The notes: generated by a model from the letters alone, not told the origin. A stretch of 64,000 nucleotides of DNA from Candidatus Effluviviaceae Genus I sp. (GCA_016867725.1 VGIX01000003.1:46580-110579); one strand, 5' to 3'. Positions 9,973-18,320 are shown, numbered from the stretch's first letter. Numbers and translations are program-made.

Positions 9973-10760
9973 GCGTCGGCGACGGCGCGATCGTCTTCAA
10001 GGACCTCGCGAAGACCTACGGCGACGTGCGGGCCGTGAAGGGCGTGAACCTCGTCATCCCTCGGGGCCAGATCTGCGGCTACCTGGGACCGAACGGGGCG
10101 GGGAAGTCGACGACCGTCAAGATGGCTACCGGCATGATCCGCCCGACGAGCGGAACGGCCGTCGTCGACGGCTTCGACATCGCCGCCGAGCCCATCGAGG
10201 CGAAGCGCCGCATCGGCGTGGTCCCCGAGACCGGGGCCCTGTACGAGAGCCTTACGGCGCGGGAGTACCTCACGCTCGTCGGGAGGCTCTACCACGTGCC
10301 GCCCCACGAGGCCGCCGAGAAGATCTCGTCATTCCTCAGGCTCTTCGGGATCGCCGACGTCCAGGACCGCGTGATGAGCTCGTACTCGAAGGGCATGAAG
10401 CAGCGCGTGCTCATCTCCGCGGCGCTCATCCACAACCCCAGCGTGCTCTTCCTCGACGAGCCGCTTTCGGGCCTCGACGCGAACACCGCGCTCGTCCTCA
10501 AGGAGCTGCTCCGGGAGCTGGCGGCGCAGGGGAAGACCGTCTTCTACTGCTCGCACGTCCTCGAGGTCGTCGAGAAGGTGTGCCACCGGGTGGTCATCCT
10601 CAGCCACGGGGAGGTCATCGCGGACGGCAACGTCGAGGAGCTCAAGCACCTGACGAGTCGGGAGTCCCTCGAGGACGTGTTCAGCCGGCTCACGTCGGCG
10701 GGCGACCTCGCGGAGATCGTGAGGGCGTTCTCGGAGAGCGTGCGAGGGGGGCGGCCGTGA
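9969..10760 (+). CDS. ABC transporter ATP-binding protein
   Basis: A single nucleotide-binding domain of 263 residues: Walker A GPNGAGKST near residue 42, signature SYSKGMKQRV, Walker B VLFLDEPLSGLD and the H-loop SHVLE. The SKGMKQR form of the signature is typical of ABC-2 exporters of the NatA/drug type. The ATG overlaps the preceding stop, and the next gene (membrane partner) starts at the GTGA of its own stop, so the two form a dedicated pair. Substrate unknown. Confidence 0.9.
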   Translation: MSVGDGAIVFKDLAKTYGDVRAVKGVNLVIPRGQICGYLGPNGAGKSTTVKMATGMIRPTSGTAVVDGFDIAAEPIEAKRRIGVVPETGALYESLTAREYLTLVGRLYHVPPHEAAEKISSFLRLFGIADVQDRVMSSYSKGMKQRVLISAALIHNPSVLFLDEPLSGLDANTALVLKELLRELAAQGKTVFYCSHVLEVVEKVCHRVVILSHGEVIADGNVEELKHLTSRESLEDVFSRLTSAGDLAEIVRAFSESVRGGRP

Positions 10761-12385
10761 ACGCTGCGCCGGCCGGGACCGTGGACTGGCGTCAGGTGAG
10801 GGCGCTCGTGGTGGCCGCGGTGAAGTGCGACCTCCGCACGTCGCGCGGCGGATACGGCAGCCACCGGGTCCCGCCTCTGATCCTGGCGCTCGCCGTCTAC
10901 CTCCTGATGGGCACCTTCCTGTCGCTCGCGGTCCTCGCCGCGCGGGACCCGTTCGTCATCGCCCTCTTCACGCTGTCCGCCGCGCTCTTCATGACGGCAC
11001 TCTCCGTCATCATGGACCACGGGATCGTGGTCGTGAGCCCGGAGGACTACGACGTCATCTCCTTCAGACCCGTCTCCTCCAGGACGTACTTCTGGGCCAA
11101 GATGGGGAACCTCCTCTTCTACACCGGAGCGACGGCGACGGCGCTCGCAGGGCCGACGGCGGTGATGGGGAGCCTCGCGCTGCCCGGCGGCGCGCGGTTC
11201 GGCTTCTCGTACCTCGCGCTGGCGCTTCTCGGGTGCACCGCGGCCGCGGCGTTCATCGTCGTCGCGTATTCCGCGGCCCTCAAGGTCGTGAGCTACGGCC
11301 GTCTCACCGCGGCGATGACGTACGTGCACATGGGGGCGACGCTCGTCCTCACGCTCGGTTACGTGTTCCTGCCGCAGCTCGTCGGAAGGGATGTCGGGCT
11401 CCTAGCGGTCCGGCGAGGCGCGTGGATGTACTGGGCGCCGCCGGCGTGGTTCGCCGGTGGCGTGGGACTCCTGTCCGGCGGGGGAGTGGCTGGGGACGGC
11501 GCGCTGCTCGCCCTCGCGCTCGCGTCCTCCGCGCTTGCGTTCGCCGCCGCGTCGCGGACGGTCTCGAACGACTACTCGCGGAGGATCAGCGAGCTCGCGC
11601 TCGAGGCCCCGCCCGCGCAGTCCGGCCGCGGAGGGCTCGCGCGCGCGACCTCCTGGCTGTCCGCGTACGGCCTCGTCTTCTGTCGCTCGAGCGCGGAGAG
11701 GGCCGGGTACGAGCTCATGCGGGCGTACATGACACGAGACAGAAAACTGCGCTCGCGGATCTACCCGGCGTTCGGGCTGCCGCTCGCCGCGTACGTGTAC
11801 GGCCTGGCGAGCGGGTCCTTCCGCACGCCGCCCTCCGGAGCCGAGCGCATGGACGTGCTCACGATCCTCGGGCTCTACTGCGTGTTCGTCAGCTTCTTCT
11901 TCACGTCGGCCATGGGGATGTCCGAGCACTGGCGCGCGAGCTGGGTGTTCCACGCGGCGCCGCTCAGGAGACGCTCCGAGCTGCTCGTCGGCGCGAGGAA
12001 GCTGGTGCTGCTGGGGTACATCCTGCCGTTCTTCGCGCTGCTGTTCCTGCTGCTCGCGGCGGCGATGCCGCTCCGGGCGCTGGCGCCCTACTGGGCGCTG
12101 GTGCTCCTGTCGTCGCTGCTCGCGTTCGCGCTGCTCTCGTTCGGCGCGCCGCATCATCCGCTCTCGCAGTCGGTCGAGCGGGCCAGTCGCACGGCGCAGC
12201 TCGGGCTCATCGTCGTGTTCGGCGCGCTCATGGCGGTCATCGCGGCGGCGAGACGGGCGATGACGGAGACGCCGCTGGCCGGGGTCATCGTGCTGGCCGT
12301 CTTCGCGCTCGCGGTCGTGGGAGCCGAAGCGGTGCTGCGCGGCAGACTCGAGAAACGGCTTGCGGAGCAGGAGTTCCTCGGCTAG
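10757..12385 (+). CDS. ABC transporter permease (ABC-2-like exporter subunit)
   Basis: A 542-residue membrane protein with about 12 hydrophobic segments starting at PPLILALAVYLLMGTFLSLAV. It has one soluble stretch around residues 270-310 and ends in a charged EKRLAEQEFLG tail. It starts at the GTGA of the ATPase stop, which defines it as that protein's partner. Sequence similarity to named exporters is weak to the eye, so I give no substrate. Its placement after the GT39-type enzyme suggests, but does not show, that it moves a lipid or glycan intermediate. Confidence 0.7.
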   Translation: MNAAPAGTVDWRQVRALVVAAVKCDLRTSRGGYGSHRVPPLILALAVYLLMGTFLSLAVLAARDPFVIALFTLSAALFMTALSVIMDHGIVVVSPEDYDVISFRPVSSRTYFWAKMGNLLFYTGATATALAGPTAVMGSLALPGGARFGFSYLALALLGCTAAAAFIVVAYSAALKVVSYGRLTAAMTYVHMGATLVLTLGYVFLPQLVGRDVGLLAVRRGAWMYWAPPAWFAGGVGLLSGGGVAGDGALLALALASSALAFAAASRTVSNDYSRRISELALEAPPAQSGRGGLARATSWLSAYGLVFCRSSAERAGYELMRAYMTRDRKLRSRIYPAFGLPLAAYVYGLASGSFRTPPSGAERMDVLTILGLYCVFVSFFFTSAMGMSEHWRASWVFHAAPLRRRSELLVGARKLVLLGYILPFFALLFLLLAAAMPLRALAPYWALVLLSSLLAFALLSFGAPHHPLSQSVERASRTAQLGLIVVFGALMAVIAAARRAMTETPLAGVIVLAVFALAVVGAEAVLRGRLEKRLAEQEFLG

Positions 12386-12470
12386 CTTGTCTCTGGTGCT
12401 GGGGGGGACGGAGGCCCCGCGCAGCATCTAGCCGCCCGGGATCGCGACGGACTCAACAGAAAGGACCACG

Positions 12471-12683
12471 ATGCCCGACACGGTGACGAAGAGCATGTCG
12501 ATCGGTGAGATCGTCCAGAAGCACCCGGAGACCGTCCCGGTGTTCATGAAGCACGGGCTGCACTGCCTGGGCTGCGCGATCGCCTCGTTCGAGTCGCTCG
12601 AGCAGGGAGCTCAGGCCCATGGAATCGATGCGGATGCTCTGGTGAAGGGACTCAACGAAGCGATCGTGGGCGACGGCAAGTAG
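12471..12683 (+). CDS. DUF1858 redox-disulfide domain protein
   Basis: A 70-residue protein, essentially one DUF1858 domain: SMSIGEIVQKHPETVPVFMKHGLHCLGC followed by a helical tail (split here: SIGEIVQKHPETVPVF then HGLHCLGC). The CLGC pair is the domain's redox-disulfide or metal-binding motif, known from proteins associated with hybrid-cluster protein. GAAAGGA precedes the ATG. It opens a run of four small, same-strand genes with thiol-rich or radical-enzyme character. Confidence 0.85.
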   Translation: MPDTVTKSMSIGEIVQKHPETVPVFMKHGLHCLGCAIASFESLEQGAQAHGIDADALVKGLNEAIVGDGK

Positions 12684-12700
12684 CGGAGGGGGAGACGGCG

Positions 12701-12982
12701 ATGAAGCTGGACGACTTCAAGGTCTGGATCGACGAGCACGAAGGCTGGGAGTACGAGGCCGACGACCGCGGGCTCCTGGTCCGCAATGCCGACCTCGGGA
12801 CGGCCACGCACTGCACGTTCGAGGCGATCGAGAAGAACCCGATCGAGACCATCACCTCGGCCTGCACGCAGGGCCGCGACGTGGACCACATCACGCGCGT
12901 GACGGGGTACTTCTCGAAGACGAGCGGATGGAACAAGGGCAAGACCGCGGAGCTCCGGGACCGTCACAGAAGCGACGTCTAG
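12701..12982 (+). CDS. Stand-alone class III ribonucleotide reductase-like C-terminal (glycyl-radical loop) protein
   Basis: A 93-residue protein whose C-terminal half, [21 protein letters not shown], matches the very end of anaerobic NTP reductase NrdD (RVTGYL...N.GK..EL..R), where the glycine of the R-x-x-GY loop carries the radical. No catalytic barrel is present, and the zinc-finger cysteines of NrdD are absent; only one Cys (TSACTQG) is seen. Short proteins of this kind are often labelled anaerobic RNR in databases. By analogy with GrcA/YfiD it could be a spare radical subunit, but that is inference. Begins 17 bases after the DUF1858 gene with GGAGGGGGAGA as ribosome site. Confidence 0.65.
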   Translation: MKLDDFKVWIDEHEGWEYEADDRGLLVRNADLGTATHCTFEAIEKNPIETITSACTQGRDVDHITRVTGYFSKTSGWNKGKTAELRDRHRSDV

Positions 12983-12995
12983 CGGCGCCGCCGCA

Positions 12996-13196
12996 GTGAC
13001 CGCGCGTTGCGGGAACCGCGAGCGGAACCTGGCCGGCTGCAACTGCTCATACGAGCCGTGCAGCCGCAAGGGCGTCTGCTGCGAGTGCATCATGTATCAC
13101 CGGAACGCCGGCGAGCTTCCGGCGTGCTTCTTCGAGGACCGCGTTGAGCGGACGTACGACCGCGCCATCGCGCGTTTCGTGAGAGAGAACTCCTGA
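12996..13196 (+). CDS. Cysteine-rich DUF6485-like protein
   Basis: A 66-residue protein with eight cysteines, patterned C-x8-C-x-C-x4-C-x5-CC-x-C-x15-C ([27 protein letters not shown]). This fits the small DUF6485 family, which has C.C.Y..C and CC.C..HR blocks and probably binds a metal or FeS cluster. It ends in a helical [18 protein letters not shown] at 12996 is the only suitable start. It sits in the small redox-gene run; function is not known. Confidence 0.6.
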   Translation: MTARCGNRERNLAGCNCSYEPCSRKGVCCECIMYHRNAGELPACFFEDRVERTYDRAIARFVRENS

Positions 13197-13201
13197 GATC
13201 C

Positions 13202-13567
13202 GTGAGGGGGGAGGGCTCTCTGGCGCCCAGGATCGAGCACTACAGCTTCGGACGGGTCACGATCGACGGGAAGATCTACACCGCCGACGTGGTCGTTCTG
13301 CCCGGACGCGTCATCGCCGGCTGGTGGAGGAAGGACGGACACCGGCTGGCGCCGGAGGACGTCGAGGACGTCCTGGCGGCGCGGCCGGCCTGTCTCGTCA
13401 TCGGAACGGGAGCGTCGGGTCTCATGGAGGTCCCGCCGGAGACGACCGCGCTCCTCGAGGGCCGCGGCATCAGCGTCATCGTCAAGCCCACGGCCGAGGC
13501 CGTCGAGACCTACAACCGCCTCCGGGGAGACGGCCGGACGGCGGCCTGCCTGCATCTGACCTGCTAG
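13202..13567 (+). CDS. Mth938-like domain protein
   Basis: The product contains PRIEHYSFGRVTIDGKIYTAD, VVVLPGRVIAGWWRKDGHRL and VIGTGASGLMEVPPE, matching the Mth938/NDUFAF3-like fold (an alpha/beta domain of unknown enzymatic role). GTG 13202 is given as the 5' limit, but the better start may be CTG at 13220: GGGGGAGGG at 13206-13214 sits five bases before it, and family members usually begin right before the IEHYSFG block. It is the last of the four small genes, six bases after the DUF6485 stop. Confidence 0.7.
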   Translation: MRGEGSLAPRIEHYSFGRVTIDGKIYTADVVVLPGRVIAGWWRKDGHRLAPEDVEDVLAARPACLVIGTGASGLMEVPPETTALLEGRGISVIVKPTAEAVETYNRLRGDGRTAACLHLTC

Positions 13568-13642
13568 ACCACCTCGACGATCGACCTGCCTCGCGTCGCC
13601 CCGCGGACCGCTGGGAGCGCCGTCGGCGCCGCCATTGCGTCA

Positions 13643-13672
13643 TTGACGGCCTGACCCGACCTGTGCTATGAT
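13643..13672 (+). promoter_or_regulatory. Sigma-70-type promoter for the secreted-protein gene
   Basis: TTGACG at 13643-13648 and TATGAT at 13667-13672, spacer 18, is the closest match to the consensus -10 in this window. A start near 13680 implies an untranslated leader of about 225 bases before the ATG at 13906. Confidence 0.75.
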
Positions 13673-13679
13673 GATTGTC

Positions 13680-13905
13680 GTGTGAGTCCATGTTGTGTCG
13701 GCAGCGGCGGTTCGCGCCGACTGCCGGTCGGTTGTGGGTGTTCTGGAGACACGGTGCCGGTCCGAGGGGCCGGAAGGGCATTTCTGCCGGAGGGAGGTGA
13801 TTGGGAAGTCGATTCTCGGGTAGCGGGCCGCGCCTCACTCCGGGCGCGACCCAGCCAGTCCGTAGAAGTCCTGTCACGAGGAGTCGTGAACCAAGGGAGG
13901 GATCT
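13680..13905 (+). other. Long structured 5' leader (most of a gene-free 338-base stretch)
   Basis: The gap 13568-13905 holds no convincing gene. Inside the predicted leader are two short hairpins (13757-13773, seven pairs with a GAG loop; 13829-13848, six GC pairs). There is also an isolated SD-like AGGGAGGTGA at 13791-13800 with no well-placed start. A 75-codon open frame from GTG 13682 ends in the ATGA of the secreted gene (stop 13907-13909), but its composition looks non-coding. The leader could serve post-transcriptional control; this is inference from length and folding by eye. Confidence 0.4.
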
Positions 13906-14622
13906 ATGAGGACCCTGTTCGTTATCGCGGCCGCTCTGCTCTGCGTGACTCCGGCGTTCGCCACGGTGCACAACTACAGCTGGGAGAACGGCGGCACCGT
14001 CCTCGCCACCTACGGAGCCAACTGCGTCGGCATCGCGAACGTGTGCGGCCCGCAGAGCGGCATCTACGGCACAGGCAGCTCGGCGCCCGGTGGCTCCGCG
14101 GGCTTCACCGTCCCCGGCGCCTGCCAGGGCAACTGCTACCTGCACGTCGCCGAGGACCCGCACACCGGGACGCCGTCCGTCGTCGTGGCGTGGATCAAGG
14201 GGCTCCAGATCGGTGACACGATCTTCGCCAACATCTGCCTGTACGACCCCTTCGAGGGCAGCTCCACGTTCCCGGGCATGAGGATCTGGGGCGCCTACAC
14301 CTCCTGCACCGACCCGTCCGTGTACGAGGCGCCGGCCACGAACCCGTCGACCTACACCAACGGCAACCCCGCCTCGTGGAACACCGGGACCCCGGCCACG
14401 TCGTGGACCTGGACGTACAACGACGCCACGGACCCGACGGGCTGCTTCCGCATCGAGGTGCGCTTCTACAGCACGCCGCCGACGGCCAACCCTCAGCACA
14501 CGGACTTCTTCGTCGACAACGTCACCGTCGAGGTCCCGAGCTACTGCGAAGTGATCTTCCCGCAGGGCCAGTCGCCGGTCGAGAGCAGCACGTGGGGCGT
14601 CATCAAGGCCCTGTATAGGTAG
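13906..14622 (+). CDS. Secreted protein with signal peptide and WGxIKALYR tail
   Basis: A 238-residue protein with a classic signal peptide (MRTLFVIAAALLCVTPAFA, cut near residue 19). The mature part is rich in Gly, Thr, Ser and aromatic residues and has nine or so cysteines in loops (NCVGIANVCG, CQGNCYLHV, CEVIFP), as in extracellular beta-sandwich or adhesin modules. It contains no catalytic motif I recognise. The very end, ESSTWGVIKALYR, looks like a separate conserved C-terminal tag rather than part of a fold. AAGGGAGG precedes the ATG by six bases. It has its own promoter and a strong terminator, so it is monocistronic and probably well expressed. Confidence 0.65.
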   Translation: MRTLFVIAAALLCVTPAFATVHNYSWENGGTVLATYGANCVGIANVCGPQSGIYGTGSSAPGGSAGFTVPGACQGNCYLHVAEDPHTGTPSVVVAWIKGLQIGDTIFANICLYDPFEGSSTFPGMRIWGAYTSCTDPSVYEAPATNPSTYTNGNPASWNTGTPATSWTWTYNDATDPTGCFRIEVRFYSTPPTANPQHTDFFVDNVTVEVPSYCEVIFPQGQSPVESSTWGVIKALYR

Positions 14623-14675
14623 GCCCAGGCGGCGCCGGCGGAGGATCTGCGCCGGACGCGCATCGAGGAGACGCA

Positions 14676-14707
14676 GGGGCCCCGTCGAAAGGCGGGGCCT
14701 CCTGTTT
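14676..14707 (+). terminator. Rho-independent terminator after the secreted-protein gene
   Basis: A GC stem of about nine pairs (GGGGCCCCG at 14676-14684 with CGGGGCC at 14693-14699 continuing to 14701, one G-T pair) encloses the loop TCGAAAGG and is followed by TGTTT. Confidence 0.75.
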
Positions 14708-14723
14708 GGGGAAGCCGGCCGCC

Positions 14724-14752
14724 TTGACACCCCCGCGCGGGCGTGCTAGGCT
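14724..14752 (+). promoter_or_regulatory. Sigma-70-type promoter for the TPR protein gene
   Basis: A perfect TTGACA at 14724-14729 and TAGGCT at 14747-14752 with a 17-base spacer, directly after the terminator. The predicted start lies near 14759, about 90 bases before the TTG start codon. Confidence 0.7.
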
Positions 14753-14848
14753 CCCGACACCAGAAGGAGCAGCATCGCACCGGCCCCGAAGGCCCCCGAA
14801 CCGGGGGAGGGGCCGGTGCGAGCACACGGACCGACCCGGGAGGACACG

Positions 14849-15541
14849 TTGGGGAAGCGCACGCGCGTCACGAAGAAGGCCCTCAAGCACGACGCCTTCG
14901 TCGACACCACGGCGAAGGGCACGAAGTTCATCGAGGAGCACATCAACCGGATCCTCATCGGCGCCGTCGTGCTCGTCGTGGCTGTCGGGGTGGTGTTCCT
15001 CGTGGTGCGCGGCCAGCGCAACGCCGCGCGGCAGGCCAGCGCGCTTCTCTCCGTCGCCACGGAGTCCCTCAGCTCGGGGCTTCTTGCCCAGGCCTCAGAC
15101 CAGTTCACGGGCCTCATCGAGCAGTATCCCGGCACCAGAGCCGCCGGGGCGGCCACGTGCTATCTCGGCACGATCAGGTTCCACGAGAAGGACTTCGACG
15201 GCGCGCTCCAGCACTTCCAGACCTATCTCGACCGATACCGCAACCCCGGCAATCTCCGCAACCTCGCGCTCACCGGCAAGGCCTCCATCCTCGAGCACCG
15301 CCGCGAGTTCGCGGCCGCCGCCGACGCCTATCTCGCCATCGCCGCAGATGCAGGGGACCAGCACGCCACGGCCGCCCTCAACCTCATGAACGCCGTGCGC
15401 TGCTACCGCGCCCTGCAGGACTGGCAGAGCATGAAGGGCACCGCCGAGCGCGTCGTCCGCGACTATCCCGACACGCCGTCGGCAGGCGATGCCCGCATCG
15501 CTCTCGCCGAAGCGTCCGGCCTCCTTGGACCACAGCCGTAG
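14849..15541 (+). CDS. Membrane-anchored TPR protein (YfgM-like)
   Basis: A 230-residue type II membrane protein. A basic, charged N-terminus (GKRTRVTKKALKHDAF) and the block KFIEEHINRILIG are followed by one TM segment (GAVVLVVAVGVVFLVV, about residues 40-56). A periplasmic TPR domain comes next (SLSSGLLAQASDQFTGLIEQ; FDGALQHFQTYLDRYR). The layout is that of YfgM-like Sec-associated TPR proteins. I choose TTG 14849 because GGGAGG lies five bases before it; an in-frame GTG at 14816 has no ribosome site. A specific chaperone or assembly role is inference. Confidence 0.65.
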   Translation: MGKRTRVTKKALKHDAFVDTTAKGTKFIEEHINRILIGAVVLVVAVGVVFLVVRGQRNAARQASALLSVATESLSSGLLAQASDQFTGLIEQYPGTRAAGAATCYLGTIRFHEKDFDGALQHFQTYLDRYRNPGNLRNLALTGKASILEHRREFAAAADAYLAIAADAGDQHATAALNLMNAVRCYRALQDWQSMKGTAERVVRDYPDTPSAGDARIALAEASGLLGPQP

Positions 15542-15615
15542 GGCACCAGGGCACCCCGAACACTCCGAGGTCCGGCTGTCCCGCCGCGCAGGTTCTCGGT
15601 CTTGCCTGTCTGTCG

Positions 15616-15631
15616 CATAATCCGCATTATG
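15616..15631. repeat. AT-rich inverted repeat in the convergent intergenic region
   Basis: CATAAT-CCGC-ATTATG is a perfect 6-bp inverted repeat with a four-base centre. It stands out as the only AT-rich patch in the 220 bases between the converging TPR gene and leuS. As a hairpin it would be weak; it may be a bidirectional termination or protein-binding site. The rest of the gap shows nothing recognisable. Confidence 0.35.
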
Positions 15632-15761
15632 TAAACTATCGCACGGAGGCCTCGAGCCCGCTGCGACAGCAGCGGACACCCGACAGCGGCGCCCCGCTGC
15701 CGCGCCGCTCCCCCGCGCGTCGCGGGCGGCATCGGCGAACGGGAGCGCGTCCCGGGTGGCC

Positions 15762-18254
15762 CTACTGCTTCACGACGAGATTGAGCAGGCGGTCCTGCAC
15801 GTAGATGACCCGAGCGAGGGACGGCTGATCGAGGTACTTGCTGAGCTTGTCGTTCCGGCGAGCCAGCTCGAGCACGTCGTCCTGGGAGGACCCGCGGATC
15901 GCCTCGACCTGCCCGCGCAGCTTGCCGTTGACCTGGACCGCGATGGTCGCCGTGTCATCCGTGGCCGCGGCCTCGTTCCACACCGGCCAGGGCCCTCTGA
16001 AGATGGACGTCACGCCGCCGGCGCGCTGCCAGAGCTCCTCGCCGAGGTGCGGGACCATCGGCGCGAGCAGCACCACGAGGCTGCGCACGGCCTCGCCGAT
16101 CACGGCGCGCTCGACGGGCGCCGGCGCGCGCCCTCCGAGCCCCTCCGCGAAGGACCTGGCGGCGTTCGCGAGCTCCATGACGGCGGCGACCGCCGTGTTG
16201 AAGCGGAACCCCTCGAAGTCGCGCGTGACCTTCCTGAGGGTCTGGTGGGTCTTCCTGTGCAGCGCCTCGACGCCGGCGGTCAGCTCCTGTCCCGCCAGCG
16301 CGGCGCCGTAGTCCGCGCGCGGATCGAACGGCCACTCCTCGGCCAGCGACCACACGCGGTTGAGGAACCTGTGGCACCCGTCGACCGACGCATCGGACCA
16401 CTCCGCGTCCCGGTCCGGCGGGCCGATGAACAGCGTGTAGAGGCGTTCGGTGTCGGCGCCGTAGGCCGCGATGAGCTCGTCGGGCGGCACGACGTTGCCC
16501 TTCGACTTGGACATCTTCGAGCCGTCCTTGTAGATCATCCCCTGCGTGAAAAGCCGCTCGATCGGCTCGTCGAAGCCCAGAAGCCCCATGTCGTGCAGCG
16601 CCTTGGTCATGAACCTGACGAAGATCAGGTGCCCGCACGCGTGCTCCACGCCTCCTATGTACTGGTCCACCGGAAGCCACCGGTTGACGTCCTCGCTCAC
16701 GAACGGGGCGCGCTCCTCCCGAGGCGAGATGTACCGGAAGAGGTACCAGCTCGAGTCCATGAACGTGTCGATCGTGTCCGTCTCTCGCCGCCCCTGCCCC
16801 CCGCACCTCGGACACACAGCCGCCATGAAGGTCGGCGACGTCGAGAGGGGCGACTCGCCCTTGCCGGTGAGCCGGATGTCGGTCGGGAGCACCACAGGCA
16901 GATCGCGCTCCGGCACCGCCTGGAGTCCGCACCGTTCGCAGTAGATGATCGGGATCGGCGTGCCCCAGTAGCGCTGTCGCGAGATGAGCCAGTCGCGAAG
17001 GCGGTAGCTCACGGCGCGTCGCCCCGTCCCGTTCGCCTGCATCCAGTCGGCGATCCGCTCCATGCCCTCGCGGTTCGGCATCCCGTTGAACTCGCCCGAG
17101 CCGGTCAGGACCCCGTCCTCCACGTACGCCCCGTCCATGGCGTCCGGGGTGAGGCCTCCGGTCGGCCTATCGATGACGACGCGCACGGGCAGCCCGTAGC
17201 GCCTGGCGAACTCGAAGTCCCGCTGGTCGTGCGCCGGGACCGCCATCACCGCGCCCGTCCCGTACTCCATCAGCACGTAGTTGGCCACCCACACGGGAAC
17301 CCGCTCGCCGGTGGCGGGGTTCACGACGTGCTTCCCGGTCCACATCCCTTCCTTCTCGACGTCGGCGGAGCTGCGCTCCAGCGTGCTCTGCCGCTTCGCG
17401 CGCTCTGCGAACGCCGCGACCTCGGTCTCTCTGCCTGTCCCCTCCGCCAGCGTCTGAAGCATGGGATGCTCCGGAGCGATGACCATGTAGGTCACGCCGA
17501 AGACCGTGTCGGCTCGCGTCGTGAAGCACGGCAGCCGCTCACCCGTCTCCGGAACCCGGAAGTCGATTTCCACTCCCTCGCTTCGCCCGATCCAATGACG
17601 CTGCATCGCGCGCACGCGCTCCGGCCAGCCGCCCAGCCTGTCGAGCCCATCGAGCAGCCGATCGGCGTAGGCCGTGATCCGGAAGAACCACTGCTCCAGG
17701 TCGCGCACGCCGACGGCCGTCTCGCAGCGCTCGCACTTCCCGCTGACGACCTGCTCGTTGGCGAGCACGGTCGCGCACGAGGGGCACCAGTTCACTGGCG
17801 CCGACTTCCTGTAGGCGAGGTCACGCTCGAAGAGCTTCGTGAAGATCCACTGCGTCCACCGGTAGAAGCGCGGGTCGTGCGACGCGATCTCGCGAGACCA
17901 GTCGTACCCTATCCCCCACCTGCGGAACTGCACCTTCATCTTGGCGATGTTCGCGTCCGTCCACAGCGCTGGATGGATGCCGCGCTCGATGGCGGCGTTT
18001 TCTGCGGGGAGCCCGAACGCATCCCACCCCATCGGCGAGAGCACCGTCCCCCCGCGCATCATGAGGTGACGGACCAGGGCGTCACCGATGATGTAGTTCC
18101 GCCCGTGCCCGACGTGGAGGTCACCGGACGGGTACGGGTACATCACCAGGCAGTAGAAGCCGCCTTCCGCCTCCGTCGGGCACTCGAAGAGACGGTCCTG
18201 CTCCCAGCGTTCCTGCCACTTCGGCTCGAGCTCTGCGAAGGGGTAGCGCTCCAT
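15762..18254 (-). CDS. leuS: Leucyl-tRNA synthetase
   Basis: Class Ia synthetase charging tRNA-Leu. The 830-residue protein begins with the canonical PKWQERWEQ block. The HIGH-type signature is HVGHGRNY at residues 47-54, the editing domain includes TRADTVFGVTYMV (threonine-rich CP1 region), and GSKMSKSKGNV is the KMSKS loop near residue 580. A CPSCAT...CERCE zinc-type pair lies in the ZN1 insertion. The C-terminus ends ...RLLNLVVKQ as expected. It is last in the minus-strand run. The ATG is 94 bases after the porin gene, separated by a strong hairpin. Confidence 0.96.
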   Translation of the reverse strand: MERYPFAELEPKWQERWEQDRLFECPTEAEGGFYCLVMYPYPSGDLHVGHGRNYIIGDALVRHLMMRGGTVLSPMGWDAFGLPAENAAIERGIHPALWTDANIAKMKVQFRRWGIGYDWSREIASHDPRFYRWTQWIFTKLFERDLAYRKSAPVNWCPSCATVLANEQVVSGKCERCETAVGVRDLEQWFFRITAYADRLLDGLDRLGGWPERVRAMQRHWIGRSEGVEIDFRVPETGERLPCFTTRADTVFGVTYMVIAPEHPMLQTLAEGTGRETEVAAFAERAKRQSTLERSSADVEKEGMWTGKHVVNPATGERVPVWVANYVLMEYGTGAVMAVPAHDQRDFEFARRYGLPVRVVIDRPTGGLTPDAMDGAYVEDGVLTGSGEFNGMPNREGMERIADWMQANGTGRRAVSYRLRDWLISRQRYWGTPIPIIYCERCGLQAVPERDLPVVLPTDIRLTGKGESPLSTSPTFMAAVCPRCGGQGRRETDTIDTFMDSSWYLFRYISPREERAPFVSEDVNRWLPVDQYIGGVEHACGHLIFVRFMTKALHDMGLLGFDEPIERLFTQGMIYKDGSKMSKSKGNVVPPDELIAAYGADTERLYTLFIGPPDRDAEWSDASVDGCHRFLNRVWSLAEEWPFDPRADYGAALAGQELTAGVEALHRKTHQTLRKVTRDFEGFRFNTAVAAVMELANAARSFAEGLGGRAPAPVERAVIGEAVRSLVVLLAPMVPHLGEELWQRAGGVTSIFRGPWPVWNEAAATDDTATIAVQVNGKLRGQVEAIRGSSQDDVLELARRNDKLSKYLDQPSLARVIYVQDRLLNLVVKQ

Positions 18255-18291
18255 GAGTTCTCTCGCTTCAGGTCGACCGACGCATATGCGA

Positions 18292-18320
18292 AGGCCGGCA
18301 CCGGGACACGGTGCCGGCCT
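18292..18320 (-). terminator. Strong hairpin between the porin gene and leuS
   Basis: A perfect 12-bp inverted repeat (AGGCCGGCACCG with CGGTGCCGGCCT) with a five-base loop sits 28 bases after the porin stop and 38 bases before the leuS start. There is no T run, so it may act as an attenuating or RNA-stabilising stem rather than a classic terminator. Confidence 0.5.

Noticed and set aside
13682-13909. 75-codon open frame in the leader of the secreted protein as a real gene
   Set aside because: Composition is not protein-like and there is no ribosome site at its GTG. It is kept only as a possible leader peptide in the regulatory finding.
15542-15761. CATAAT repeat at 15616 as a promoter or phage attachment site
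   Set aside because: It lies between converging genes with no downstream gene on either strand, no integrase nearby and no matching second copy noticed.
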